Below, piece after piece: positions 37,301 to 51,257 of a stretch of DNA of 64,000 bases. Position 1 is the stretch's first letter. Each line of letters begins with the position of its first letter. The stretch is taken from positions 3,938,501 to 4,002,500 of the forward strand of contig NC_092582.1 of NCBI RefSeq assembly GCF_037975245.1, written 5' to 3'. A model generated the notes under the pieces. The model saw only the letters and a program-made list of their open reading frames with translations, was not told the DNA's origin and ran no database searches. The translations under genes and the position numbers were made by a program. This DNA comes from Apostichopus japonicus (Eukaryota > Echinodermata > Holothuroidea > Aspidochirotida > Stichopodidae).

Positions 37301-40300
37301 ATCACAAACAGAATTCCATTATATTCCCCACCAAGTTGATATGTCTGAAAATGTGTGCTTGCAATTCAGTGATGGCAAGTGCTTCGTGTTTGAAGTACGT
37401 TGTAACCAAAGTGGCAACAAATTGTGATACCCAAACTTGATTCACAAAATACAATCTTTTTATGCTTTAGTGATGGTGTTTAAAGGAATTGAAGCCTCAT
37501 CCATAATTTGCAGCCATTTTTGGAGTGATTTAGTAAGTGTTTTCCATGTGTTGTAACTTTTATTCTCACCAGAGCCCTAGAAGCCCTGTGCATGTTTGAT
37601 AGTGCTAGGCTACAAAGTTTTCATCAAATGTTTCTCAACAACACAAGGTTATTCGTATGTTGTGGGTGACCGCAGTATCTTGAAGGGTCTGAATATGGGA
37701 TGTTTACAAATGTTTTGATCTGGTGTAATAAGTTTCTTGGATTCTTGCCAAGAGGGTTTTGCCAGCGCAAGACAGGTGTCAGTGGGGTGTGTTCAGTATT
37801 GATTATAATGCTCTGTGCACTTGTGCAATGCAACACTCAACTAGTAAAATTAAATTTACCACACTGCGATGGAAGTCGTTGATAAATTTGAATGTTGGTA
37901 GCCTGACAGACTTTACGGCCATCAAGGCAGGTAGCCTGAATTCAATCATAGTAAGCAGTCCACAGCCCCCGGCGCATAGGATTTTTCTCGCCCCGACCCA
38001 GATACGCTTTTACTGAGCTGCAAAGTTCACATAAATGTTTGCATTTATTAAACCTGCTGTTTTCAGACGCCTTTTGCCAACTGTTTTGTATGAAATTACC
38101 TCAAGACACTCCACCTCTGTGAGTTTCCTCGAAATTCACATCACTTTTCTACAGTTGATGAAATTTCCAAAAATGTCATTTCTTCACTTTTGATTCCTTG
38201 CCAGACGCAGAAGGAATCTATCTGATGGTGTGTGTTTGTTTATGTTTGTGTGTATGTGACGCTTTTAAGCACCATAACTCAAAAAGTGCATGGTGGATTA
38301 ACTTTATTCTTGGAATTGAGGATATTTCTTTTTAAGTACAAGAAGTTTAATTCTTTACTGTGAGGTTCAATGGTCATTTAGGGTCAACTGAGGTCAAAAG
38401 TCTGAAAACTCTGTGAACACGATAATTCAAAAAGTACATCTTTGCTTTACCATGTCTCTCTTTTTTATTTGTGATGTTCTTCTTGGTCAATTTTGTGAAA
38501 AACTATTTCACAACTATTTTCACAAATAATTAGATGAAACACAAATCAATAACTTTGGTGACATTTTTGTTTGTTAAAATCCTTGAAAATTCTGCCTACA
38601 CAACCAATTTTTGTTACTCTTCAGCTAATAAGGTTTTGGCTTTCTCCTTGAACGTAAATTTGAACCCCATATGTATAATGGGAATATACTTCCATGGTGT
38701 GAAGAAAACTAATGAATGATTAACCTTAAAAGCTTGTACTTTGAAATCTGTCATGCATGAGGTACCTGTTTTAGGATAAGTTACAGTTAGAAGTTCATTG
38801 TTCTCTTACTTATCTTCTCTCAAGTCATGCACTTTTCCATCCAATAACCTCACCCCCACCCCCCCCCCAAAAAAATGTTATTTTGAACACCGGATGTGGG
38901 TGGACTTAGTGGGTTGAATTGTGACCCTGAAGGGGGTCAGTATGGGTGCAATATGTTAAAATTTACAAATATTTGCCGGTTAGATACTGTAGATGGAATT
39001 GTGCAAGATTTAAGTAGAGACAGGGGAGGGGAGGGGAGTGGGGGGAGCTGGGGAGAAAGGGTGTAATCTGGACAGGGAAAGAGGTGTGCAGAAGTTTGTT
39101 CATGACGGATTTTGCTTGAACAAATTAGGTGATAATGTTAGATTTTGTCTTTTAGACCGGTAGGCTAAAACTCCTATTAAAAGAAAACTATAGATGGATT
39201 TGATGCATTTTCTGATATATTACAACTGTAGCACTCACTAAAATGACAATTTGGTGAAATTTTCTTACCACATCTCATTTTGCACTGTATTTATGATGCT
39301 AAAGTCCTTCCCTTGTGACTCGATCCCAGTTTTCATACATCGTGGAAACTGTAGTAGTGGTAGACGTCACATGTATTCCACTTCATCGTTTCCCTCCTCT
39401 CCCCTCCCCTCCCTCACTTCCATCTTCTCCCTTACCTCCATCCTCAAGCTTCTTCAATCCCTCCCTAAGTTCCCATAGTCTCCTCCCCTCCTCCATTTAT
39501 AGTTAAATACATGATTTAATGCAATCATTTCTCATTCTCTACACTCCCTGGCATATCCCCCCTTCTTTTTATTATTCATACATATTTATGTTTGTAAAGT
39601 CAATTCTTAAATCTGCATTAGTTGGATGTGAGTGAAAATAGAGCTTAATTTACAAACAGGTCGTTTGCCACACCGGATATAACGAGAACACCGTCATGAA
39701 TTAATTCCTTTCAGACCTACAGAAAATGCCACCATTAACACCATTTGTCTCTGTGGAAGTAGTTTATTACGGATGTGTGAATCAATAATATACAAAAAAA
39801 CACCGGAATTTGACTGAACGGTGTGCCAGTTACATTCTATTTTTAGAAAGTGCACACTTGCAGGTGGCCAGATTTGGTGACACTTTGCCATTGTTCCAAA
39901 TATTGTTTTGTTCCATTTAAATACAGATGTTTTCCATCCTTGCCCCCTTAAAAATTTGCCGAGAAAATCGCATCAAATAAAACATTCCTCATGACGGGGA
40001 AGAAATAAACTAAGGCACTAGTATAGTGATTCGTGTGTTAAAGTAGTTCCTTATATAGGGCAAGAAGATGAATTCAGAGCATATTCTAGTTTTGTCTACC
40101 TTATGTGTATAGATTTTTTCTTTCCCTTATTTACTTTGTTCCTCACTTACCTGTCTCCCCACAACTATAGCACCCTCGTTCTACCGTGCGTTTAGTTGTT
40201 GTGACAGATCTTTGTAAGTTTGTTGTGTTATTCTTCACAGTAAATGCAGACAATGTAGTGTCCATACACGTACAACATCAAGTATGTACACAGGTCGCTA

Positions 40301-43300
40301 ATAGAAAAACCCTGTGAACTGCTTTAGTGTTGAAAAATTTAATAATTTCACACTACAGTAATCCTCCCACATACTATGGGCTGAATATTTGGCGACTAAA
40401 TCCATCCCAAGTGGAGAATCCCTTGGTACTTTCAGACTACTTTAGAAGTATCTGGAGCACTTATTCACTAACTTGGTGAGGAATTTCTTGAGTTGCAACC
40501 TACATGAGGGTCCACCGGACACGGAGAAATAATTTCCCTCCTACTGCAACTGTGACGTTTTGAGCATGCAGTATTACAATTTGCGTCAGACGTCACGATA
40601 TAGTGACATGATAGTGTGAAATATGAAAGATAATACACTGTAAAAGAAGAGTCAGTTTAATATTTTACTCGACCAAAATGACTCTAGAAATAAAGAAACC
40701 AGGTATAACACATATTTAACTTGAAAATAAGACAAAATCAAACAATACCACATTTACATATTTCACATCAGTTAGATATTCAGAATACAAATTTCCTGTG
40801 TCAGATTAAACAGGTGGTAACTTAAGAAAACAATATTGGTCATGAACAGTATGTATGTATTTTAGATCCTCCTGCAAGCAGGAACTCGCGAAGAAGCCAT
40901 CATTGGCTTATCAAAGCCGCAAGCTGACCGAAGTCAGGTCTCTTAGATTCATACTTAACGTCCATGATTATGAATTGTCAATTGTCAACAACTCTGTAAC
41001 TGGACAACGTACATTAATCTTGGGGTGACTCAAACTCGGGACCTTATGATTGAAAGGCACCGGCGTTAACCACTGAGCTAAACACTCCCACTATATTCAA
41101 CAGTATACATAGTAAATGATACCAGCAATGAGTCTTCAGCTGCTACCTGTTTGTACCTCTAATAATTCGATAAGAGTAAAAACCGTGCGAGACATCTACG
41201 TATATTCCGCCTTTGGTTTTGGCTTTTTTTACCGTGGCAACGATTGCAATCTTTCCATCAGTTTGTGTGTATCATGTGAGACTATATGCGGTTTGCAGTG
41301 TCCTGCGTCATACCATCTCGAGTAATACACTAACTCTTGCAGTTTCTCTCATTTTATTCCAAGATTAATGGGATCATGTTTCTTTTTGTGCTGGTAGGAG
41401 AGAAACAGTGCATAAATCATAAAAAATGGTTTAAAATTCCGATATCACAGGAAATCACCCAAATCAGATCATCTACCTACTCACAGTACATCAACTCACC
41501 CACCCACATCCAGAAACAGATATTTTTATGCCGTTATTTGTCATTCGACACTCTGTTAAAAGCAGTTCATCTTAAAGTCATTGATCTAGATTGTAATATA
41601 CTACAAGATGCTGCATTTATTTTGTCTCATGTGTCAATTGTTGAGAATAACCTTAGTACCTTAATCACTTTGACACAGCTAGGGTAAGCCAAATCATCTT
41701 AATTGGTATAACATACATGTGTGCTAGATATACCAATATTGGTGAACAACTTCATCAAACAGCTTAGAAGAATTTTTTTTTCCCCACTGGGGAGATATCA
41801 CAGGTTTGATGGTCTTCCACAGACAAGCCGAAGACTTTAGCAAGTCTAAATATGACATCCTTTCCTTCTCACTCTAACCACCCAAAGTGCTTCTAAGACC
41901 TTCGTTTTGAACTTGTATTATCTTTGGTTGTTAAATAATTCGATCCGAACTGGACTTTTCAAGGCCTTTTTGGACCTAGAAGGGCAGAGTGTTAAAAGGT
42001 TACCAGTTCAATCTAGGCACGGTAGCAGGAGGTAGGTGCTGTGGTTGTGAGGAGACAGATAAGCTTGTCACTCGTAAAATATCCAAACCAGTATTAGTTT
42101 TAGAACATCCCTCTATCATTTACTCTATAAGATAATTGGTTGCTCTCCTTTAAACTCTGTGACGTAAAATCACAGCTCGCAAAAACATTTTCAAATGTTT
42201 GAAGGTCGACTCTCTGAATTAAAATATCCCTTGATAGAAGAAGAAGAGAAATATTTATTAACATTGTGCAGCGATTTGGGACCATCGCAGCAGCATGAAC
42301 GCATGATTCGATCAGATGTGCTGATGATGATGATATGTTTCCCAAATTGATGTTGACTTTTTAAGATTTCACGAGATGTGAATCCTTAATCAGGTTTTAG
42401 TTTTCTTGGAATCACCTCTTGGGTAATCCATCAATAGTTTAAATACCTCTTTTCAAGAAAGTTAGTTTGAAGATGCCAAAAGTAATTATAATAATTTTCT
42501 GCTTTAAAGGTCACCATATATGTAGAGTATTCATAAGGATTAAAGTATCTGTTTGTGTTTTCATTTTTTGGAAATCTGTCACTTAAAATTTGAAAATAAT
42601 TATATCTTGACTTTAATGATTTGTAACTTTATAAGTTGATTCTGAATAAGGTTAAGTTTTATTTCATACTCTGAAGTGATAAATTACAACAAAAAAAATA
42701 TGTGATTTAATCTTATTTTGGCATGTGATTACTACTTGTGAAATGGCATGATCAATACCATTAGACTATATTCTCTAATTAATATTGGTAAAACAGAAAT
42801 CAACGATGTTCTTGATCTCAGCTACGTCAATGGTATTCTTAGTTTGATGTACATGTAGGTTAATTACTTGAAGTTGTTGAGTAACAATACATAAATATCT
42901 TCATCAATATCTTCATTTTCTTCAAAAGTCTACTTAAGACCCATCTTTTCACTTGTTCTTTTGTAAATTAATCTGCTTTCTTTGTAAAGCGCCTTGAGCA
43001 GTGACTTTTGTCTACTGATTTGGCGCTATATAAGTCTCATTTATAATTATTATTATTATTATTTGATGTATTACTTTAATAAGGATTAGGAAGAGAGTGT
43101 CAGTGTGTGATTTGCAGTAAACTCTTATCTTGGTGCCAACTGTATATATGCCATTTTTTCCTTCATTTGTAATAATATTGATAGAGAATGGAGCATCAGT
43201 GTGGGAATATCAGTGCACACCATGTCATTGATGTCAACTGTGTATGTTCATTACGTATTTTTAGTTCATGTTGAGCAATACAGTCACATACATGTGCATA

Positions 43301-46300
43301 TTACATAATATGTGTATGTACTGTACCTGAGCATTCCATGTGGACAGTCAAATGAAAGAGATAAGAAAAATACCATGCTTTCCCTATTAGGTGAGGAACA
43401 CATTAAACTGTTTGTGACGAATGCATACCATGTCATAATGTCAACTACACATGTTCATTTTTGTAGTCCCAGTGTTGACTTCAAGAGATACAGTCATGTG
43501 GTGCTCATAATGCTTAAGTTCATTGTGTATGTAATATATGTAATTTACCTTTGCATTGCATTCTAGAAAACTAATTGAAGAAAGGAGTTGCCCAAATAGC
43601 ATTCATGTATTTATTTTGCTCCTCACTTACCTCTCTTCCCACAACCTTAGCACTCTTGTTCTACCGTGTCTAGAACAAACTGGTAATCTATTAACACTGT
43701 GCACCCTCTTATGCCCCTAACTCTCTGGTCAATGTCCTTCTCATTCTACAACCCAAAGTGCCTAGACGTCCGTCTTCAATTCGTTGAATCCACTCGTTTT
43801 TAGTGTGGAAGATAGCGAGTGTGCCAGATGAGTTCATACCATTTTATAATCTCAGCTGTGTATGTTCATTATGTAGTATCATATGATGTCGTGCTCATTA
43901 ACACATATCCTGTGTATATAATGTTCCTTTACATTGTACGTAGAGAACTGTAAAGCGCAGAAGAGTTGCCCGTAGCATCTCCAGTATTTTGTGGATGACT
44001 CATTCATGTGTCTTTTCTGAATGGAAGAAGTTCCTTTCAAAGTATTGCTGACAGGCTGGATGAATATATTACACAAATCTAATTTTAGTCCCTGGAAGGT
44101 ATGAGCAGAGCTACTCTCCTCTTAATATACTGTATTACTCTCTATTACATGCTCATGTGCGGTTGAAATCTTGTGTGTACTTCAGCAATGTTGCACAATA
44201 TTCACAATGTCTCAATAAAAGCCAGCAACTGGGTTTGGCCGATGGATTGCAATATTAATTTCGACAGTATCTAATCGAGTTCTGGTCAGAACATGATGGG
44301 ATTTTGTACATTAGAGAGGTTTGAGTACTTTCATCGTTAATTCACTTACACAGAAATTTATCTAACTTTCCCAATTAACCAGTCATCCATCATTCAGTAA
44401 TTAAAAGTTGAAGTTTGTCTCCGTGGTAGATTTGAAGGCGACAGGTTTATTAAAATCATGTTCTACTCGTACATTAATACTGATTGGTTTTGAAAATTGA
44501 AAATATGACTAAAAATGTTTGATTAATACTTCACTCACTTCCTATGTCTCCTCTTAATTGCTGCACAATCTCTCTACCCAGTGAGTTTGATCTCTGTTGT
44601 GTGTGCGTGTGTGCGCGTCTGTCTATCTGCGTGCGTTTTTGTGTCTCTGTGTTAAATGCATGTGAGTGAACAATAAAAGAATTAAGCATTTAACCTTTGA
44701 TAGTAATGTGTATCCTTCATTAATTAATTAATCTTGTATGAGTAAGTGTATACAGAAAAAGAAAATATGGAAATATATCAAAAAAATATTCACTAAAAGC
44801 TAAAGCTGTTTTTCTTGTTGACTTGTCAACAAACCTGTTGGATTATGATAAAAAATCAGGTGACTATCGATCAAAATGAGAAATCCTAGATTCTTTAAAG
44901 AATGACAAATAATAAGTGAATAGTGAAATGTGTCATTCCATTCTCAAAAATTGTTTTTCTCCCAAAATAATTTCTTTTCATATGTATTTATACAAGGATA
45001 ATATCTGAAATTTTGCCAAAATGTTGTCTTTTTTTGGTCATTATTTAAAATACAACTGAATTTAAGAGACTGTAATTTACTTAATTCCTCTTTGATACCT
45101 GTCTCCCCCATACATGTGCACTCCTATCTACCTAGCCTATGACAACTTGTAACATTCCTTCAATGTGCCCCAGATTACCCTATTAAGGTCACTGTCCTCA
45201 TCCTTTCAAATCTAGCATTCCAGTGCAAATGATATTTTTTTTGTGTCCCTCAACCCTCCCCCCCAACTGAATTTTCAAGTATTCAAATAATCAAATCAAC
45301 ATTCTTGATTGTTTCTCGTGAGTTTTTGAAATCGGAAGAATTCTACCTTCATCTCTTCGTGCACATGTTAGAGTATAGAGATTTCAAAAAAACGATGCCC
45401 CTAATTTTACCTTGATATGGACTCGGAATGGATGTCAGCCAAATCCACCCAATTATCAACTATGTGATTATTAACAGGCTCGATGTCTTATAGTTTGTCC
45501 TGATTCCAAGATCAGATGAATGTGAATGATGTCTTATATCAGCTTACAAGAATCCCAAGTGACTTTAAAACCATGCATATATAGCAGGGATGCTCTGGAA
45601 TATGAGAGAACACTGCTATTTTAGTCTTTGAAAGTATGTAGATTTTATTGGTTCTTTTTCTATTTTATATCAGAGCTGAGTAAATTGTAGAGTCTTCTAG
45701 TTTTCCCCAGACAACTAATTATCTTCCCAGACAATCAAATCTACCCTGAGAGGTTATCCAGAGGACAGTGATCTCACTGAAGAATCAATTCATTTACTCT
45801 GATTCAGCTCACTCTACGCCGAATCGAACTATTCACTCGACCGACACAAATGATGAAAAAATGGGTTGTAGAATGCAAAGCACAAAAAGGAAGAAATTTA
45901 GCAATTGAGGTTTATACCTGAAAGTACATATTGATCTGCAGACTGCTGACACATCTTTGGATGAATTATGTTAATTTTTTACACCTGAGTTTCATCTTAC
46001 TTGATTTGAGATGTACATGGCACCCTGGTAACTTGGGTAGATCCAGCCCTCTGACATTTCTATATTTGTACAATAAATTACCTGGGCTATGCATGTTACA
46101 CAGCTCCATCAAAAACAAGTAATTAGTACCCCTTAATTACCTGTGGGGGTAACTGCAGGTTCCGGGTGTTTGGACTATAATATCCACCTCTTTGGTGTGG
46201 CTTCAGTTTTAATCACCAGCCTTGAGTTTACCCATGTCCCAGTGATAAGCAATCTCTGGGCTAACAAAACATTACAGTGTGTGTTTTAATCTTTGAAAAC

Positions 46301-49300
46301 AGCATGTATACTTCACACCTTCCTTCTCTTTGCTATAATGTACAGTAGGCACTCCTATCTGAGTACCTTTAACAGTATGTAACATCTATCTTTCCACATC
46401 ACCTCCAAGTCCAAGGCTTACAACACTATTCTTACTGAGGACTTTACTTGGACTGTAATATCCACCACCTCTTTGGTGTGGCTTTAGTTTTAGTCACCAG
46501 CCTTGAGTTTACCCATGTCCCAGTGATAAGCAATCTCTGGGTAATTCAACATTACAGTGTGTGTTTAAATCTTTGAAAACAGCATGTATACTTTGCTCCT
46601 TCCTTTTCTTTGCTATAATGTAGGCACTCCTATCTGAGTACCTTTAACAGTACAGTATGTAACATCTATCTTTCCACATCACCTCTAACTGACCCACCCA
46701 TTTTGGCTCACTCTCCACCAATTCCAAGGCTTACAACACTATTCTTACTGAGAATCTGCATCCGCTTCAAGTCCCCTACACTTCCAATCATTTTTGAGGT
46801 TTTCGAAGATAAAAAGAGTGCATGAGCATCTGTTTGAATCCCTCAGAATGCTTGCAGCTTAGGTAACTTGATGGTCAAGGTTTCTACCCTTTCCCTGATC
46901 CCCAAAATTATATCAGGTATCTGTCAAAACAATTCCATTCAGTCAACGTCTCAGCCAACAAACATACTTTAATACTGTAGGTTGTTTCTTGGTTAAGCTG
47001 ACTTAAAAACTTACTTCAGGAGCTTAAAATTATCACTATATCACTCTTAAACTCGCACGAGAACCTTTGGTGATCGCAGTTTCTGCTATTCCGCCCTGCA
47101 CTTATGGAATTTGCTGCCAGTCCATCTGCGGGAAATTGATTCACTTGAACAATTCAAACGTGCTATTAAAACTTACTTATTTTCTAAATGCTACACACAT
47201 CTGTAAAGCGCATTGAGCAACCTTTAGGTTGGATTTTGCGCTATATAAGACTAATTATTATTATTATTTAAATTGTTATGTATTTTTATCTCTTATTTCA
47301 TAATAGTATAAATCATGTTCTGCTTCAGTTGGATTCAACCTACTCCGACAGTGGTATTTATTTATAGGTTTTTTTTTCCTATCATATTTGTAATGAATAT
47401 TTTATCACCGACCACTTCAAAATTTTCTTTCCATTTTTTCATTGATGCGTGTCTAAGGTGACTTTTCAGTATACTCGATTGCGCATTAATTTAATTCACA
47501 CACTGAATGTGGTATTTGTGTGGCACAAGGCCATCGGAGGAAAGCAAGAAAAGGTTAGCCTGTCTGTAGAGGTACTGTACCTCCCTGGTTTGCAATGGAT
47601 AGATGGGGGACCACTGAATATTGGATCACATTAATACATTGGAGCCCTGACATATATGGGGACCACAACACATGAGGATTGGGACCACAGGATGGTGGTC
47701 GGGATAATACGTGGTCATTAGGTTTTAGGTTTTGCAACTGGTTTGTGCAAGATGGAGACAGCAAGCAAACTTTAAAGTGAGGAATTTTAGTTAAGATCAC
47801 ATTCCTTTCATGGTTACCATTAATAGACAAGTTGACCTTTATTTATTTTAGTCAATTCTATATGCTCATTGAATAGTGACTACTCTTCCTATACAAGTAC
47901 TGATTAGGACACCTGTGCACAAACACCCGTACAACCGCACATTTACACATACACATTATATAAATGTACATAAGCTAGCAATGATTTATGACGCTCATAT
48001 TATCAATACCAGCTAGATGCATTAATAATAATAATATAATAAACAGTTCTTATTAAGCGCCCGTAACAGAAGTCTCAGGGCGCTTTACAAATAATTACTA
48101 ATTAGAAGCAAGATAAAGTGATACTGTTTGTTTTGATGATGTACTAGATTTCTACATTCTCTTAATATTTTATAATCTCCTACATCTATGCTGGTATTTA
48201 TGCAGTACTGATGGTTTTATTATGCTTCATATTCTTCAGTTTAATTTCTGTATGTATGTAGGTGTGTATAGTACGTGTGTTTGATTCAATTTGTCATGTT
48301 CTGGGCTCAGAGAAATTAAATTTCAGAGATGTAGAAAGTACTAGAAAACAATTTAAAGTGCTAACCCTAAAAAATGAAACAACACACCTTATATTTTACA
48401 ATTTCATATGTCAAGAATGAAAAAAAGAAGAAACTACACATCAATGAGAACTGTACAGTAGCCTTACCTGTCTTCTCAAACAAACTGCCCACGCTTAAAT
48501 GCACTGGCCATAGACATAAACATAGGCGTAGGAGCCCAGTTTGATTTGGGGGGGCTGTAACGACTTGCCCGAAATATATAACCAAAGTTTTTCGCGCGCT
48601 TTCTACATCTTAATGTACATATCATATAGACATGCATCAGTTATTACATCGCATGCCAAATACATAAATCATATGCCGTGTTATTACCCTTCCATATTGG
48701 TTAGAATTTTTCGGGAAGTTGTTACAATAATAATGATAACAATAATATAAGTTTAATCATTGAAAAACACATTGGAATTTATTTTTCTTTCAGTACGTGT
48801 CTGAAAAATTCTCCTCATATTGCCCAAATTTTCACAAAAATATTTTCTTGGCTGCAGCCCCCCAGCCCCCCCCCTCCGCCTCCTACGCCTATGGACATAA
48901 ATATATAATCTTTGGTATACAATGTACTGTATGTTTTTATATACAGGTACCTTTTCAATAAGTGTGTGAAGTTGTCAGTCATTATTTAGGGTTTCTGTCC
49001 CTATTTTCATAACTATTATACTGACATTTGTAAAATTGAGTAAACATTTTTCTCATATATAGGTTGAAAGGTCAATTTAAAATGGCAAGAATTCCCTTTG
49101 TGAAATTTTTATGAAACTATTTTAGTGAAACCATTTGCTATTAATATTGCTTATAATTGATGAGGGTTCGTTAGCTTCAACATCATTTAAGTGATTTAGC
49201 TTTTACTGCTGCTTTCTGTATTGTTTTTGTCTTCTTTTGTCTGTTGGTTTGTTTTGCCTGATAATGGGAGCAGTTGATCAGCTGTTTTCTGTTTTTTTTT

Positions 49301-51198
49301 TACCCTGTTAAGATGATTTGATACATATTAATATATCACATTGAATTGGTGCATTTTGTATATAAATGCTGAAGGGTTATACATTTACTTTGCTCCTTGC
49401 TTACCTGTCCCCGCCCCCACAACCTTAGCATTTGTGGATTGAAGGAGAGTTTCACACTTTTATATCGAGAGTTTTGAAGTGTTTACAGTCTGTTCTTCCT
49501 AATACAAGAAGAAATTTCAGACACCTCAAATCTGATTTTTATCATAACGAGTATATCTCAATTTTCCTGATATCTCCACAAAGAAGACTTACATCTTATC
49601 AGTACTCTCCCCCAAAATTGTTAAAGACTTTAAAAACTCCAGGGGGCCTCAACAGAACAGATAAACAAGCAGTCAGTTTCGCTTCTTATACTTGATAATA
49701 AACCTCAGATAGATCTGTGGAAACATTGACCTCACCATATTTTTTATTCTTTCCATAGCTTGTTAAAGCCAATTTACAGCAGAAAATAAAGTGGAAAAGT
49801 TCCTGAAGCTCAATCCAAAAATACTCTCTCTCTATCTCCTCATTTCATTTTCATAAAATTGAAAATGCTGACTTTAAATGATTGTAAAAAAAAGATGAGA
49901 ATTATTCTCCCCAGGGGGAAAAAGCTTGTTGTAAAATAAGAAGGATAAGGGTAGATGTAATGTGAGACAATAAATGGATGTGATTAAGTAATAAAGATAT
50001 GAATTATGTGGAGAGCGTGCATCACCAAGTCCTTTAATAATAGTGACAAATCCTACATTTAGTAGTTGTAGTAGGGGATATTGTATTGGGTATTTATACT
50101 GTAGGGGGTTAAATAACATGGTGGAGAGAACAAGTGGCATTTAAGGAGCAATTAAGATTATTAAAGACATTATTTTCTGCACAAATGATATTAATGTAAA
50201 GTGTTTTAGCATTGTCATTGATGTGTGCCATAAAGCTATGCCTTCCGTGGATTATGTCAAAGTACATATGTGTGGTACCATACTCCACAGATACAGGAAA
50301 ATCAAGTCCCTACTACACCCTCCCACCACCCCCACACCCTCAAAAAATCTGGTAGACTAGAACTGTTTAAAAGTTGTATGTTCATTTTTGTTTTATTATT
50401 AAAATGGTATGTGAAAAGAGTAAATTGAGTAGAAGATGGAGTTTTGTGTAAGAAACAGTATGCAATAGATTTTAAGTTGGTGTGACATCACCATGCAAAC
50501 TGTAACTTAAAAATCATCTAAGCTGTTACATTAGCAATTCTGATAACTCTATAAATGGTCACACACACACCCCCCCTCCCCCTCACAACTGCGACTAGTA
50601 ATCAGTGAAGCAACTGGACAGTTTTTGTGTTTTGGCAATTTATAATTAGTTAAGGTTGACTTTGATACCATTGACCATTAAAGACAACTTTGAATGAACC
50701 AATTGACATTAATGCACACAATGTACATTAATAATTAATACACTAATAATATTCTAATTAATATTAACGTAGCCATATTTGCATATATATCACCTATAAT
50801 ATCCATTGTTTTTTAATTAGATGGAGGATCATCAGGAGCCGATGACAGCAAGGATGGGGGATCCCTAGAGGACAGATCTGCAGTAGCTTTGGATAAAAAA
50901 GAAGCTGACGCTGCGGTGGAGACCGAGGAGTCACATCCCAAACCTTTCACTGGCGAAATCGTTTTGGAAGAATGGCAGTTTATGCGTAAGTATATAAAAC
51001 ATGCACTTAACTTAGGTAATAACTTTACATCTCCCTTACTAGAGTTGTGGATCACAGGTAAAATTCCATTCCCCCTAAATGTAATTTCGTTTATATCTAG
51101 TAGAAGGAACATTACATTTCATTTTTTTCTCCCTCTGTTTATCTCCATATCATTCCTTTAGAAGATCTGTTTTATCCAATAATGTACTCCTAGGTTAG

Positions 51199-51257
<59 letters not shown>

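Larger units (their letters stand above)
30455..50820 (+). other. Intron 2 of the membrane-protein gene (about 20.4 kb)
   Basis: It ends in TTTTTTAATTAG. It contains many copies of the ACCTGTCTCC repeat, two L2/CR1-like LINE tails, a tRNA-derived SINE, a hAT-type MITE with an exact target duplication, and tandem duplications, all listed separately. The remaining stretches (for example 31.0-32.5, 36.0-38.2, 50.0-50.8 kb) show nothing beyond AT-rich DNA and short homopolymers. Confidence 0.6.

Noticed and set aside
41059-41080. Possible tRNA gene on the minus strand (TAGCTCAGTGGTTAACGC)
   Set aside because: The A box is good, but the B box is degenerate, the acceptor stem does not pair and a long non-tRNA body follows; a SINE fits better.
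48050-48100. TTAAGCGCCCGT ... AGGGCGCTTTACA as a possible element end
   Set aside because: A short palindrome-like block resembling LINE/SINE tails seen elsewhere, but too short and without a second end to call.
50813-51112. Minus-strand open frame opposite exon 3
   Set aside because: It is the reverse complement of a plus-strand exon with good splice sites and phase agreement; the minus strand has neither.
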